This document shows positions 8,738 to 17,523 of a stretch of DNA of 64,000 nucleotides, piece after piece (position 1 is the first letter of the stretch; each line of letters opens with the position of its first letter). This DNA is from Lentzea pudingi. Its GTDB lineage: Bacteria > Actinomycetota > Actinomycetes > Mycobacteriales > Pseudonocardiaceae. Both the position numbers and the translations under genes were made by a program. The notes below the pieces were generated by a model, which did no database searches, was not told the DNA's origin, and was given only the letters and a program-made list of their open reading frames with translations. Location of the stretch: the NCBI RefSeq assembly GCF_014646255.1, contig NZ_BMNC01000001.1:62001-126000 (forward strand), given 5' to 3'.

Positions 8738-10447
8738 ATGTCAGGAAGGCTTCAACGCGCAAGATTTCCCCTGTTGGTCGCGGCGATGGCCGCGGCCGCC
8801 CTGCTCGTCCCGACGACGGCTTCCGCCGCCGGTCCGCTGATCTCGCAGAACCGCCCGGTCACCGCGTCCAGCAGCGAGAACGTCGCCTTCGCCGCCACCG
8901 CGGCGGTCGACGGCGATCTCGGCACCCGCTGGTCGAGTGCGTTCAGCGACCCGCAATGGATCCAGATCGACCTCGGCTCGTCCGCGCGCGTCGACCAGGT
9001 GGTGCTGGCGTGGGAGTCCGCGAGCGCGCGGGCCTACACGCTGAGCATCTCGCCGGACGGCACCAACTGGCAGGAACTTCGTCGAACGACGACCGGTCCC
9101 GGTGGCACCGAGACACTTCCGGTCACCGGCACCGGCCGGTACGTGCGCCTCGACCTCACCGCGCGGGCGACCCAGTGGGGCTACTCGCTGTGGGAGTTCC
9201 AGGTGTTCGGCACGCGCGACGGTGGTGGCGGCGAAACCCTGCTCTCGTACGGGAAGCCCGGTGCGGCGTCGACGTTCCAGGACGACCCGAACTGCGGCGG
9301 GTGCAACCCGGCCAAGGCGTTCGACCGCGATCCTGCCACGCGCTGGGCGACGAACCCGACGAACGGCTGGGTCGATCCCGGCTGGATCTCCGTCGACCTC
9401 GGTGCTCCCGCGCAGATCTCGAAGGTCGTGCTGCAGTGGGACCCGGCGTTCGCGACCGCGTACCGGATCGAGGTCTCGGACGACAACTCCAGCTGGCGTG
9501 AGATCTACTCGACGACGACCGGTCGCGGCTTCAAGGAGACGCTGACGGTCAGCGGCACCGGCCGGTACGTGCGGATGTACGGCACGGCCAGGTCGAACGG
9601 CTACGGCTACTCGTTGTGGGAGTTCCAGGTCTACGGCACGGGCGGCGCTCCCGTCACGCCACCGCCGCTGCCGCCGAACCCGTCGTTCCCCGGCCGGCTG
9701 GTGTGGGCGGACGAGTTCAACGCGCCTGCGGGCACCGGGCCGGACGCCTCGAAGTGGACGCCGGAGACCGGGCCCGGCGTGAACAACGAGCTGCAGTACT
9801 ACACGAACAACAACAACGCCCGGCACGACGGCAACGGCAACCTGGTGCTGCAGGCCCGTCGTGAGGTGACGCCCGGCAGCGCGTGCCCGGTGGACCCGGT
9901 GAGCGGCAGCGGGACCTGCCAGTACACGTCCGCGCGGCTCAACACCTACGGCAAGTTCACCTTCACCTACGGCCGGGTCGAGGCGCGCATCAAGGTGTCG
10001 TCGACGCAGGGCCTGTGGCCCGCGTTCTGGATGCTGGGCGCGGACTTCTTCGACCAGCGCAGGCCGTGGCCCTACACCGGCGAGATCGACATCATGGAGC
10101 ACGTCGGCAAGGAGCCGAACCGCGTGTACTCGACGCTGCACGCACCCGCCTACTTCGGTGCGGGTGGGTACGGCTCGCCGCTGGAGCTGGGCCAGCCGGC
10201 TTCCAGCGCGTTCCGGACCTTCGCGGTCGAGTGGGACTCCAGCCACATGACGTTCAGCGTGGACGGCAACAGGTTCTTCACCGTCGACCGGAACGTCCTG
10301 GAGACCACGCGCGGGCCGTGGGTGTACGACCACCCGTTCTTCCTGATCATCAACAACGCGGTGGGCGGCGACTGGCCCGGCCCGCCGGGGGCCGGGACGC
10401 AGCTGCCGCAGGACATGGTGCTGGACTACGTCAGGGTGTACCAGTGA
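8738..10447 (+). CDS. Secreted GH16 endo-beta-1,3-glucanase (laminarinase-like) with two F5/8-type carbohydrate-binding domains
   Basis: A 569-residue secreted enzyme. A signal peptide ends near TTASAA (about residue 27). Two discoidin/F5-8C (CBM32-like) domains follow at about 30-160 and 175-305; both end in YSLWEFQV(F/Y)GT. A proline linker leads to the GH16 domain (about 325-569). The catalytic motif is E449-I-D451-I-M-E454 (GEIDIMEHVG). The enzyme should cut beta-1,3-linked glucans outside the cell. ATG8738 is chosen because AGGAG sits at 8728-8732 and the signal peptide begins there. A LacI operator lies upstream. Its 3' end overlaps the convergent GH85 gene by 17 nt. Confidence 0.93.
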   Translation: MSGRLQRARFPLLVAAMAAAALLVPTTASAAGPLISQNRPVTASSSENVAFAATAAVDGDLGTRWSSAFSDPQWIQIDLGSSARVDQVVLAWESASARAYTLSISPDGTNWQELRRTTTGPGGTETLPVTGTGRYVRLDLTARATQWGYSLWEFQVFGTRDGGGGETLLSYGKPGAASTFQDDPNCGGCNPAKAFDRDPATRWATNPTNGWVDPGWISVDLGAPAQISKVVLQWDPAFATAYRIEVSDDNSSWREIYSTTTGRGFKETLTVSGTGRYVRMYGTARSNGYGYSLWEFQVYGTGGAPVTPPPLPPNPSFPGRLVWADEFNAPAGTGPDASKWTPETGPGVNNELQYYTNNNNARHDGNGNLVLQARREVTPGSACPVDPVSGSGTCQYTSARLNTYGKFTFTYGRVEARIKVSSTQGLWPAFWMLGADFFDQRRPWPYTGEIDIMEHVGKEPNRVYSTLHAPAYFGAGGYGSPLELGQPASSAFRTFAVEWDSSHMTFSVDGNRFFTVDRNVLETTRGPWVYDHPFFLIINNAVGGDWPGPPGAGTQLPQDMVLDYVRVYQ

Positions 10448-12368
10448 TCTGCCCGAGCGAAATGGCACAGCGTGCGGGAGCGGAGACGTCGAACGCCTCG
10501 CTGACCGCCTCGACCTCGATCTGCGCGGTCTCGCCGCCCGCCAGCGGGATCGCCGGCACGAAGTACGCGTCGTTCGCCGTGCCACCGAGGAAGATCCGCT
10601 CGGAACCGGTCCACTTGTAGACCCGGTACTGCCTCGCACCGGGAGAACGTGTCCAGGTGAGCCGTGCCGACGCCGTCGTGGTGCCGGTACGGCTCACCTG
10701 CTCGACCCGCACGTCCGCCGGACTCGCCGGGGGAGTCATGACCGGGTTCGTGACGCCGATCCGGCCGATGAACGCGGTGATCGCGGCTCCCGGCAGCACC
10801 CGCAGCGAGATCTCGGTGAGCGTCGCGCCGGAGTGCTCGCCGAGCGGGAACACGCTGCGCCGCCACGCCCCGCTGACGCCGCCGAGGTCCAGCACGCGTT
10901 CGGTGGCGCCGAACCGCAGGACCGCCTGCAGCCGGGACGGACCGGTGCCGGTGCGGTGCACGATCTCGAACTGGCTGCTGCCGGTCAGCTTCAACGACGT
11001 CGCGAACAGCCGGACGTCGTTGGCGGACTGGGGAGTACCGGTGATCTTCAGCGCGGTGCCGCCGTCGTACGGGTCGTCCCAGTCGAGCGACGGGGTGACC
11101 TTCGTGCCGGTACCGGTGACGTTCCACCGCCACGTCGGCAGGACGTCCTGCAGCGACAGGTTGTTCCACGCCTGCACGGACCGGACCGTGCCGCCGACGG
11201 CGAACTTCCTGCCGTGCCCGGTGTTGAAGTTCGTGACGAACGGCAGCTGCGTGATCGGCGTGAGCTCGGTGATGTAGTGGGCGATGCCCTTCCAGCTCGC
11301 CGTCGTGGTGGTGTTCGCCGGGTCGCCGTTCGGGCCGACCCAGAACCTGTTGTCGCGGGCGTAGAAGTCGGCCGGGCTCGTCGCCGACTTGAACGTCCAC
11401 TCCGGACGGTAGAAGCCGAGTGACGTCACGTGCGGCCTGTCCTCGGGGAAGACGCTCGACCAGCCGACGCTCGTGTTGTAGCCGCTGGACTCGACGTCCA
11501 CGCCGGACGCCAGGTCGTACGGGCTGCGGCCCATCTGCCGCGCCAGCGCGGCGGAGCTCGCGAGGCCCTGCGTACTCCACCAGAAGTTCAGGAACATCTC
11601 GTCGGACTGCTCGAAGAACATGCGGTTGCGTGCGGTCAGGGCGTTCTGCCAGCTGACGCTGCCGGTGTCGGTCATCGCGTCGTACCAGATGACCCGCAGC
11701 CCGGACTTCTTCAGGTAGACGATGAAGTCGCGCATGTCGGTGGCGAGCTGGGCGTTGCCGCCGGCGGTCTCCTGGTTGAGGAACCAGCCGTCGAACCCGT
11801 GGTGGCGCGCGACCTGGATCAGCTTGTCCGCCACGGGGAACCGGTCGCCCTCGCGCTTGACGAAGTCGCGGACCCACTGGATCTGGCCGCCGTACGCGGT
11901 GGGCGGGAGGAACACGTTGCCGATCACCCGCACGCCGTTGCGGTGCGCGGCGTCGGTGACGGTCGGGTTCGGCGCGAGGATCAGGCCCTCGGACGCGGAA
12001 CCGCCCCAGAACACCAGTTCGTCGATGTACTGCCAGTAGTTCGTGGCGTAGTAGTTCATGTCGAGCGCACCCTGGGCGGGGTTACCGCTCGTCGGCGCAT
12101 AGGCCACCAGGGCCTGCACCTGGGCCTCGTTCGGACGGGCGTGCGCGTTGGCCGGTCGGGCCGGGACGACACGTCTCGCGAGCGGGACGGTGCTGCGGTT
12201 GTACCGCGCGTCCCGGTCCGTCGCGGGATCCCAGTTCAGGATCGTGGCCGGATGCCAGTAGGACGCGTACGGCTGCGCGGTTTGGGCTGCGGACGCGGGA
12301 GTCTCGGACAGCAGACCGGTGAGTGCTGCTGTGGAGCTCAGAACGAGGAACTGTCTCCGAGTGGGCAC
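10431..12368 (-). CDS. Secreted GH85 endo-beta-N-acetylglucosaminidase (Tat substrate)
   Basis: A 645-residue enzyme that cleaves the chitobiose core of N-linked glycans. The start GTG12368 gives a twin-arginine signal (PTRRQFLVLSS) and has GAGGG upstream, better than longer in-frame starts. The GH85 core runs from about residue 45 (YASYWHP) to 400. The catalytic pair is N198 and E200 in GWFLNQET, the N-x-E arrangement of Endo-A/Endo-M enzymes. A beta-rich region and a fibronectin-like domain make up the C-terminus. It lies next to other secreted hydrolases and is divergent from the polyester hydrolase. Export in a folded state through Tat is inferred. Confidence 0.93.
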   Translation of the reverse strand: MPTRRQFLVLSSTAALTGLLSETPASAAQTAQPYASYWHPATILNWDPATDRDARYNRSTVPLARRVVPARPANAHARPNEAQVQALVAYAPTSGNPAQGALDMNYYATNYWQYIDELVFWGGSASEGLILAPNPTVTDAAHRNGVRVIGNVFLPPTAYGGQIQWVRDFVKREGDRFPVADKLIQVARHHGFDGWFLNQETAGGNAQLATDMRDFIVYLKKSGLRVIWYDAMTDTGSVSWQNALTARNRMFFEQSDEMFLNFWWSTQGLASSAALARQMGRSPYDLASGVDVESSGYNTSVGWSSVFPEDRPHVTSLGFYRPEWTFKSATSPADFYARDNRFWVGPNGDPANTTTTASWKGIAHYITELTPITQLPFVTNFNTGHGRKFAVGGTVRSVQAWNNLSLQDVLPTWRWNVTGTGTKVTPSLDWDDPYDGGTALKITGTPQSANDVRLFATSLKLTGSSQFEIVHRTGTGPSRLQAVLRFGATERVLDLGGVSGAWRRSVFPLGEHSGATLTEISLRVLPGAAITAFIGRIGVTNPVMTPPASPADVRVEQVSRTGTTTASARLTWTRSPGARQYRVYKWTGSERIFLGGTANDAYFVPAIPLAGGETAQIEVEAVSEAFDVSAPARCAISLGQITGTP

Positions 12369-12574
12369 GAGATCACCCTCGTGGGCCACCTGATTCGCGG
12401 CATACCGCCGCTGCGGTGACCGGACAGGACGACAACGTCCCGGTCTGCTGCGCTCGGTGACCGCTTCGATTTCGACGAACTCCGGTCGAACGGCGTCGAA
12501 ACGTCCCGGTAACCATCCGAGTGGCCGAATCCCCACCGGCCTACTGGGCGGTAGCGTGAGCCTCGCCGTCGCTT

Positions 12575-12593
12575 TTGGTTCCCCTGCAACCAA
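12575..12593 (+). promoter_or_regulatory. Inverted repeat upstream of the polyester-hydrolase gene
   Basis: TTGGTT and AACCAA form a 6-bp inverted repeat with a 7-nt spacer, directly before the GAGGTG ribosome-binding site of the hydrolase gene. It could be an operator; no regulator is assigned. Confidence 0.4.
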
Positions 12594-12609
12594 TCGAGGT
12601 GTCTTCGTC

Positions 12610-13449
12610 GTGCGCACCAAATCCCTGCTTGCGGCGCTGGTCCTGGCGCTGATCCCAGCCACCGCCCCCGCCGTCGCCACCGCGGCGGCCAACCCCCACG
12701 AGCGCGGCCCCGCACCCACGGCCGCGTCCGTCGAAGCCGCCCGCGGCACGTTCGCCGTGACGTCCGCGGCCGTCGCCCGCCAGTCGAACTTCGGCGGCGG
12801 CACGGTCTACACACCGACCAGTGATCTCACGTTCGGCGCGGTGGCCGTCTCACCCGGCTTCACCGCCACCCAGTCCTCCGTGGCCCACTTCGGGCCGCGG
12901 CTCGCGTCCTACGGGTTCGTGGTGATCACCATCAACACCCTGTCCGGCTTCGACGACCCCGACAGCCGGGGTCGTCAGCTGCTGGCCGCGCTCGACTACG
13001 TGGTCCGCACCAACCCGCGCGTCGACCCCTCACGCCTGTCCGTGATGGGGCACTCCATGGGCGGTGGGGGAGCGTTGCGCGCCTCCGCGACCCGTCCCGC
13101 CCTGCAGGCCTCGATCCCGATGGCCGGCTGGCACACCACCAAGAGCTGGTCGACGGTCCAGGTGCCGACCCTGGTGCTCGGCGGCCAGAACGACCCCACC
13201 GCGCCCAACTCGCAGCACTCGACGCCGTTCTACAACTCGATCACGGCCGCGCCCGACAAGGCGTTCCTGGAACTGCGCGGCGGTGACCACTCGGCGCCTC
13301 GCAGCGACAACGTGACGGTGCGGAAGTACACGCTGTCGTGGCTCAAGCGGTTCGTGGACGACGACGTGCGGTACGACCAGTTCCTGTGCCCGGCGCCCGC
13401 GCCGAACACGCTCATCAGCGCCTACCGGGACACCTGCCCCCACGCATGA
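12610..13449 (+). CDS. Secreted cutinase / polyester hydrolase of the PETase-LCC-TfCut2 family
   Basis: A 279-residue precursor starting at GTG12610 (GAGGTG about 10 nt upstream), with a signal peptide to about residue 27. The mature start NPHERGP is nearly that of Thermobifida cutinases. The catalytic triad is Ser149 (GHSMGGGG), Asp195 (QNDPTAPN) and His227 (GGDHSAP). Trp174 matches the substrate-clamp tryptophan of these enzymes and Met150 contributes to the oxyanion hole; the usual Tyr there is Phe84 (PGFTAT). The terminal disulfide is C260-C276 (FLCP and DTCP). Family members hydrolyse cutin, triacylglycerols and aromatic polyesters. Which of these is the real substrate cannot be told from sequence. 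Confidence 0.92.
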   Translation: MRTKSLLAALVLALIPATAPAVATAAANPHERGPAPTAASVEAARGTFAVTSAAVARQSNFGGGTVYTPTSDLTFGAVAVSPGFTATQSSVAHFGPRLASYGFVVITINTLSGFDDPDSRGRQLLAALDYVVRTNPRVDPSRLSVMGHSMGGGGALRASATRPALQASIPMAGWHTTKSWSTVQVPTLVLGGQNDPTAPNSQHSTPFYNSITAAPDKAFLELRGGDHSAPRSDNVTVRKYTLSWLKRFVDDDVRYDQFLCPAPAPNTLISAYRDTCPHA

Positions 13450-13453
13450 GAAA

Positions 13454-13492
13454 AGGTGCTGTGCCAGCGCGCGACGGCCTGGCACAGCACCT
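13454..13492. terminator. Bidirectional terminator between the polyester-hydrolase and ABC permease genes
   Basis: A perfect 14-bp stem (AGGTGCTGTGCCAG and its complement) with an 11-nt loop lies 4 nt after the hydrolase stop and 11 nt from the convergent permease stop. AAAA on the left gives a T-run for minus-strand transcription. Confidence 0.85.
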
Positions 13493-13503
13493 CTCGTGAA
13501 CAC

Positions 13504-16026
13504 TTACTCGTACGCGATCGCGTCCAGCACGTTCAGCCTGGCCGCCCGGATGGCCGGCAGGATCGCCGCGACCACGCCGACGAACGCCGCCACCACCAGG
13601 TACTGGACCATGGTGGCCCAGGGCAGTCCGATCTCCGAGATGCCCTGGTCCTTCAGCGCCTGCACGGTCGCGATGCCCAGGGCGAGACCGACCGCGAGGC
13701 CGAGCACCGCGCCGAACACCGAGATCACCACCGACTCGACGGTGATCATCCGCATGACCTGCGACCGCCGCATGCCGATGGCGCGCAGCAGACCCAGTTC
13801 ACGGGTCCGTTCGATCACCGACAGCGCCAGGGTGTTGATGACACCCAGGACGGCGATCAGGATCGCCAGCGCCAGCAGGATCTGGATCATCAGCAGGACC
13901 GTGTCGAACTGCGAGGTCGTCTGCTTCACGAACGCGCTGCGGTCCTGGACGGTGATCTCCGGGTTGTCGGCGAACAACGGCTCGACGCGCTTCTGCACGT
14001 CCGCCGCGGACGTGCCGGGCGCGACCTGGACGAACGCCTGGGCGATCTGGTCGGACCGGAAGCTCTTGCTCGCGGACTCCGGCAGCACGAGCGCGCCCTG
14101 CAGCACCTGGGACTTGGCCCAGATGAAGGCGACCGTGTAGTCCCGCGGCTCCGGCGCCTTGGCCAGTTGCAGCGAGACCTTGCTGCCGACCGTCCAGCCC
14201 TTCTCGGCCGCCATCTCCTCCGGCAGCGCGACCTGGTCGTCCTTCAGCGGGGTGATGTTCCCGGACTTCGGCTTGAGCGCGAACATCGTCGTCAGCGCCG
14301 GCATGTCGGTGACGCCGACCGCGAACAACTGGCTCTCGCCCTGCAGCACGCCGTCCTGCGACCAGCCGACCGCCGACCTGACGCCGTCGGTCTTCTCGAC
14401 CTTCGTCAGCACGTCCCGCTGGAACGTCGCCGCCTCGCCCTCCATCTGGCCCTCGCCGGAGATGATCAGGTCGGTCTGCAGCTGACCGGAGGCCAGCTTC
14501 TCGATCGACTTGGTCGCCGACGTCAGCACCACGCTCACGCCGGTGATCAGCGAGATGCCGACCATCAGCGCGGCCGCGGTGATCGCGGTCCGGCGCGGGT
14601 TGCGCGCGGAGTTGCGGCGGCCCAGCAGACCCGGCATCGACCACGACAGCAGCCGGCCGATCAGCGACACCATCGGCTTGGACAGGATCGGGGTCAGCAG
14701 CGCGACACCGACGAACGCCACCAGGATGCCGCCGAAGATCAGCGGCAGCGAGGCCTGGTTGAAGCCCAGCGCCAGCGACGCGCCACCCGCGGCGGCGACC
14801 AGGGCACCGGTGATCGTGATCTTCGTGAGCGGACGGTCCGGCGTGGCCGCCTCGCGCATCGCCGCGACCGGCGCGATCCGCGACGCCCGCAGCGCCGGCA
14901 TGACCGCCGCGACCACGGTGACGACCATGCCCACCGCGAACGACGAGATGATCGCCGACATCGGCACGCCGATGCCCGCGAGCTGCAGGCTGCTGCCGCC
15001 CAGCGAGCTGAAGATGGTCGCCAGCAACGCCCCGACGCCGACGCCCGCCCCGAGACCGACGATCGAGGCGATCAGGCCGATCACCAGCGCCTCCAGCACC
15101 ACGGACCCGATGACCTGGCCGCGTGAGGCGCCCATCGACCGCAGCAGCGCCAGTTCACGGGTGCGCTGGGCGACGATGATGGAGAACGTGTTAAGGATGA
15201 TGAAGATGCCGACGAACAACGCGATGCCGGCGAACCCGAGCAGCACGTAGTTGAAGAACTTCAGGCCCTCGTTGATCTGGTCGGCCTGCTCCTTCGCGAG
15301 CACCGCACCGGTCTTGACGTCGTAGCCGGAGCCCATCTTCGCCGCGACCGCGTCCCGCAGGGCCTCGTCCGTGGTGCCCTGCGCCGCCGTGACGGTGACG
15401 CCGGAGAACACGTCCTTCTTGCCCAGCAACAACTGTTGCGCGACCGGCTCGGTGAACGCGACCGACAGCTCGCCGCCCAGTGAGTCACGGCCACCCGCGT
15501 ACTCGTAGATGCCGGTGACCTTGAAGGTCTTCTTGGGTTCCAGCGTCAGCAACGAGATGTCGTCGCCCACCTTGAAACCACCGGTGGACGCGAGGTAACC
15601 GCCGAGGGCGACCTCGTTGTCCGCCGCGGGAGCCTTGCCGTCGCGGATCTTCTCCTGGCCGGTGCCGGTCCAGTTGAAACCGAACCGCGGCGAGCCCGAC
15701 GTCGTGATGACCTTGCCGTTCTTGCCGATCGGCCGCGCGGACCCCTGCACGTCACCGACGGCCGAGGCCACGCCCGCCACCGACTTCACGTCCGCGATCG
15801 CCTGCGGCGTCAGGGGTTCGGGCTGCTTGCCCTTCTCCGCCTTCGGCGTCACCGACACGTCCACGTTGGCGAAAGCCGACGAGAACAGGTCGGTGAACGA
15901 CCGCTGCAGCGTGTCGGTCAGCACGAACGAACCGGACACGAACATGACGCCCAGCACCACCGCGAGCGCGGACAGCACCAGCCGGAGCTTGCGTGAGAGC
16001 AAGCTCTTGATAGTCGCCTTAAGCAT
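13504..16026 (-). CDS. FtsX/MacB-type ABC transporter permease
   Basis: An 840-residue permease with the duplicated FtsX layout: TM1 near residues 17-37, a large extracytoplasmic domain, three TM segments around 255-385, further TM segments around 405-480, a second extracytoplasmic domain (about 480-715) and three C-terminal TM segments ending LNVLDAIAYE. The motif LALLRSMGASRGQV and its partner LGLLRAIGMRRSQV mark the two FtsX domains. Such proteins act as mechanotransducing exporters of lipids, peptides or antibiotics. Its start overlaps the ATPase stop by 8 nt. Confidence 0.94.
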   Translation of the reverse strand: MLKATIKSLLSRKLRLVLSALAVVLGVMFVSGSFVLTDTLQRSFTDLFSSAFANVDVSVTPKAEKGKQPEPLTPQAIADVKSVAGVASAVGDVQGSARPIGKNGKVITTSGSPRFGFNWTGTGQEKIRDGKAPAADNEVALGGYLASTGGFKVGDDISLLTLEPKKTFKVTGIYEYAGGRDSLGGELSVAFTEPVAQQLLLGKKDVFSGVTVTAAQGTTDEALRDAVAAKMGSGYDVKTGAVLAKEQADQINEGLKFFNYVLLGFAGIALFVGIFIILNTFSIIVAQRTRELALLRSMGASRGQVIGSVVLEALVIGLIASIVGLGAGVGVGALLATIFSSLGGSSLQLAGIGVPMSAIISSFAVGMVVTVVAAVMPALRASRIAPVAAMREAATPDRPLTKITITGALVAAAGGASLALGFNQASLPLIFGGILVAFVGVALLTPILSKPMVSLIGRLLSWSMPGLLGRRNSARNPRRTAITAAALMVGISLITGVSVVLTSATKSIEKLASGQLQTDLIISGEGQMEGEAATFQRDVLTKVEKTDGVRSAVGWSQDGVLQGESQLFAVGVTDMPALTTMFALKPKSGNITPLKDDQVALPEEMAAEKGWTVGSKVSLQLAKAPEPRDYTVAFIWAKSQVLQGALVLPESASKSFRSDQIAQAFVQVAPGTSAADVQKRVEPLFADNPEITVQDRSAFVKQTTSQFDTVLLMIQILLALAILIAVLGVINTLALSVIERTRELGLLRAIGMRRSQVMRMITVESVVISVFGAVLGLAVGLALGIATVQALKDQGISEIGLPWATMVQYLVVAAFVGVVAAILPAIRAARLNVLDAIAYE

Positions 16027-16774
16027 GCGGCACCACGACGGAGTCGAGGTGCTTCATCGTCTCGAGAACCTCGTCGGCCGAAGGCGACAGCAGCTCGCGG
16101 ACGATGTGACCGTCTTTGAGGAAGATGACGCGGTCGGCGTACGACGCGGCGTTCGGGTCGTGCGTGACCATCACGATCGTCTGCCCGAACTCACGGGCGG
16201 AGCGCTGCAGGAACCCGAGCACCTCGGCGCCGGACTGCGAGTCCAGGTTGCCCGTCGGCTCGTCCGCGAACACGACGTCGGGCCGTGACACCAGAGCACG
16301 CGCGCACGCGACGCGCTGCTGCTGGCCGCCCGACAGCTGCGTCGGCCGGTGGGTCAGCCTGTCCCTCAGACCCACCGTGTCCACGACGACGTCGAACCAG
16401 GCCTTGTCGACCTTCTTGCCGCCGATCGCGAGCGGCAGCGTGATGTTCTCCTCGGCGGTCAGCGTCGGCAGCAGGTTGAACTGCTGGAAGATGAACCCGA
16501 CCTTGTCGCGCCGCAGTTCCGTGAGACCGCGGTCCTTCAACCCGGTGACCTTGGTGCCACCGACCCACACCTCACCGCTGGTGACGTCGTCGAGCCCCGC
16601 GAGGCAGTGCATCAACGTCGACTTGCCCGAACCCGACGGGCCCATGATCGCGGTGAACCTGGACTTCTCCAGGTCGACGCTCACCCCCGCGAGCGCGGTC
16701 ACGGCGGCATCGCCGGACCCGTAAGACTTCCAAACGTCGACGGCTCTGGCCGCGACTCCATCGGACGCGCTCAC
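16019..16774 (-). CDS. LolD/MacB-type ABC transporter ATP-binding protein
   Basis: A 251-residue ATPase partner of the FtsX permease. Walker A is GPSGSGKST, the signature LSGGQQQRVACARAL, Walker B VVFADEPTGNLDS, and the H-loop VMVTHD. GTG16774 is chosen because the sequence GGAGGGG lies about 8 nt upstream on the minus strand; an in-frame start further up at 16828 lacks this. The GNLD motif after Walker B is typical of the MacB/LolD/FtsE group. A perfect palindrome about 125 bp upstream may control the operon. Confidence 0.94.
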   Translation of the reverse strand: MSASDGVAARAVDVWKSYGSGDAAVTALAGVSVDLEKSRFTAIMGPSGSGKSTLMHCLAGLDDVTSGEVWVGGTKVTGLKDRGLTELRRDKVGFIFQQFNLLPTLTAEENITLPLAIGGKKVDKAWFDVVVDTVGLRDRLTHRPTQLSGGQQQRVACARALVSRPDVVFADEPTGNLDSQSGAEVLGFLQRSAREFGQTIVMVTHDPNAASYADRVIFLKDGHIVRELLSPSADEVLETMKHLDSVVVPHA

Positions 16775-16898
16775 TTGTCTGTCCCCTCCTGTGGCTTTCG
16801 TGCGCACCATCTTCGGCGACACGGGCACACCGAAGGGTCAGGTCTTCCACTGAGATGGACCCTGAGATTAACCCCGGTGCCCCCGCCCGAATCGCCAC

Positions 16899-16916
16899 GC
16901 TGAGAGAACTCTCAGC
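16899..16916 (+). promoter_or_regulatory. Perfect palindrome upstream of the FtsX-type ABC operon
   Basis: GCTGAGAGAACTCTCAGC has 8-bp perfect arms around a 2-nt centre. It lies in a 217-bp gap, about 125 bp upstream of the ATPase start. TetR- or PadR-like repressors use sites of this form, but no such regulator gene is adjacent. The rest of the gap shows no other clear structure. Confidence 0.5.
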
Positions 16917-16991
16917 TGCACGGCGCGCACGGATGGTCGCAGGAGGAAACGATATTTCACCGCTGCGGCACTGTCTTCAGCCTTCGGAGGA

Positions 16992-17477
16992 CTACGCCGT
17001 CAACTTCCGTCGCATGGGGACGGTCGGTTCCATCAGCCACGAAACCAATTCCACGCGGAGGCCTTCGCGCAGGGCGTTCTCGGCCAGCCAGTGGTCGACG
17101 TCGCCGCGATAGGCCCTGGCGGGCCGCGGCCAGTGCGCGAGCCGTTCGAGGAACGCCGCGTTGCACGCGATCGGCCCGCCTGGCGGTCGCACGCCGAGCA
17201 CGAGCACGGGGTCCTCTCCGGTGGCCAGAGAGGCGGCGGTGTCGTGCACACCACCGAAGAGGACCCGGTCCGCACCCAGCTCACGGGCTTTGTCCGCCAC
17301 CCCGAAGAACGCCGACCCGCGCCCGTGAGCGCGCACCACGAACTGGTGCGCACGGAGGTCGGCATCGAGGAACTCGTCGGCGCACGTGCCGTCATCGGCC
17401 AGCACCAGCACGTTCGTGCCGCCGGGGAGGGCCCCGGCCTGATCGGGATGCGTGATGCCGATGACGTTGATGCCCAC
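16992..17477 (-). CDS. Hypothetical protein
   Basis: A 161-residue soluble protein from GTG17477, not recognised. It has a Rossmann-like pattern of alternating strands and helices (NVLVLADD, ADRVLFGG, DPVLVLGV) and no signal or TM segment. Codon use is like its neighbours. It lies 46 nt downstream of the luciferase-like oxidoreductase gene on the same strand, so the two may be co-transcribed. The start is uncertain because no good ribosome-binding site is visible. Confidence 0.6.
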   Translation of the reverse strand: MGINVIGITHPDQAGALPGGTNVLVLADDGTCADEFLDADLRAHQFVVRAHGRGSAFFGVADKARELGADRVLFGGVHDTAASLATGEDPVLVLGVRPPGGPIACNAAFLERLAHWPRPARAYRGDVDHWLAENALREGLRVELVSWLMEPTVPMRRKLTA

Positions 17478-17523
17478 GACGTCAATGGTGCCGGGCTTGT
17501 GTTAACCCTTGGCACCACGCGCG

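Noticed and set aside
8741..10639. A 632-codon open frame on the minus strand across the GH16 gene
   Set aside because: No family features; the plus-strand GH16 and CBM motifs are unambiguous.
10431..13449. The secreted hydrolase block as a horizontally acquired island
   Set aside because: Base composition and codon use match the rest, and no integrase, repeat or tRNA flank is visible.
13456..15126. A 556-codon open frame on the plus strand, opposite the FtsX-type permease
   Set aside because: It is rich in Arg/Asp/His/Gln with no domain or hydrophobic core, the usual shadow of a GC-rich gene on the other strand.
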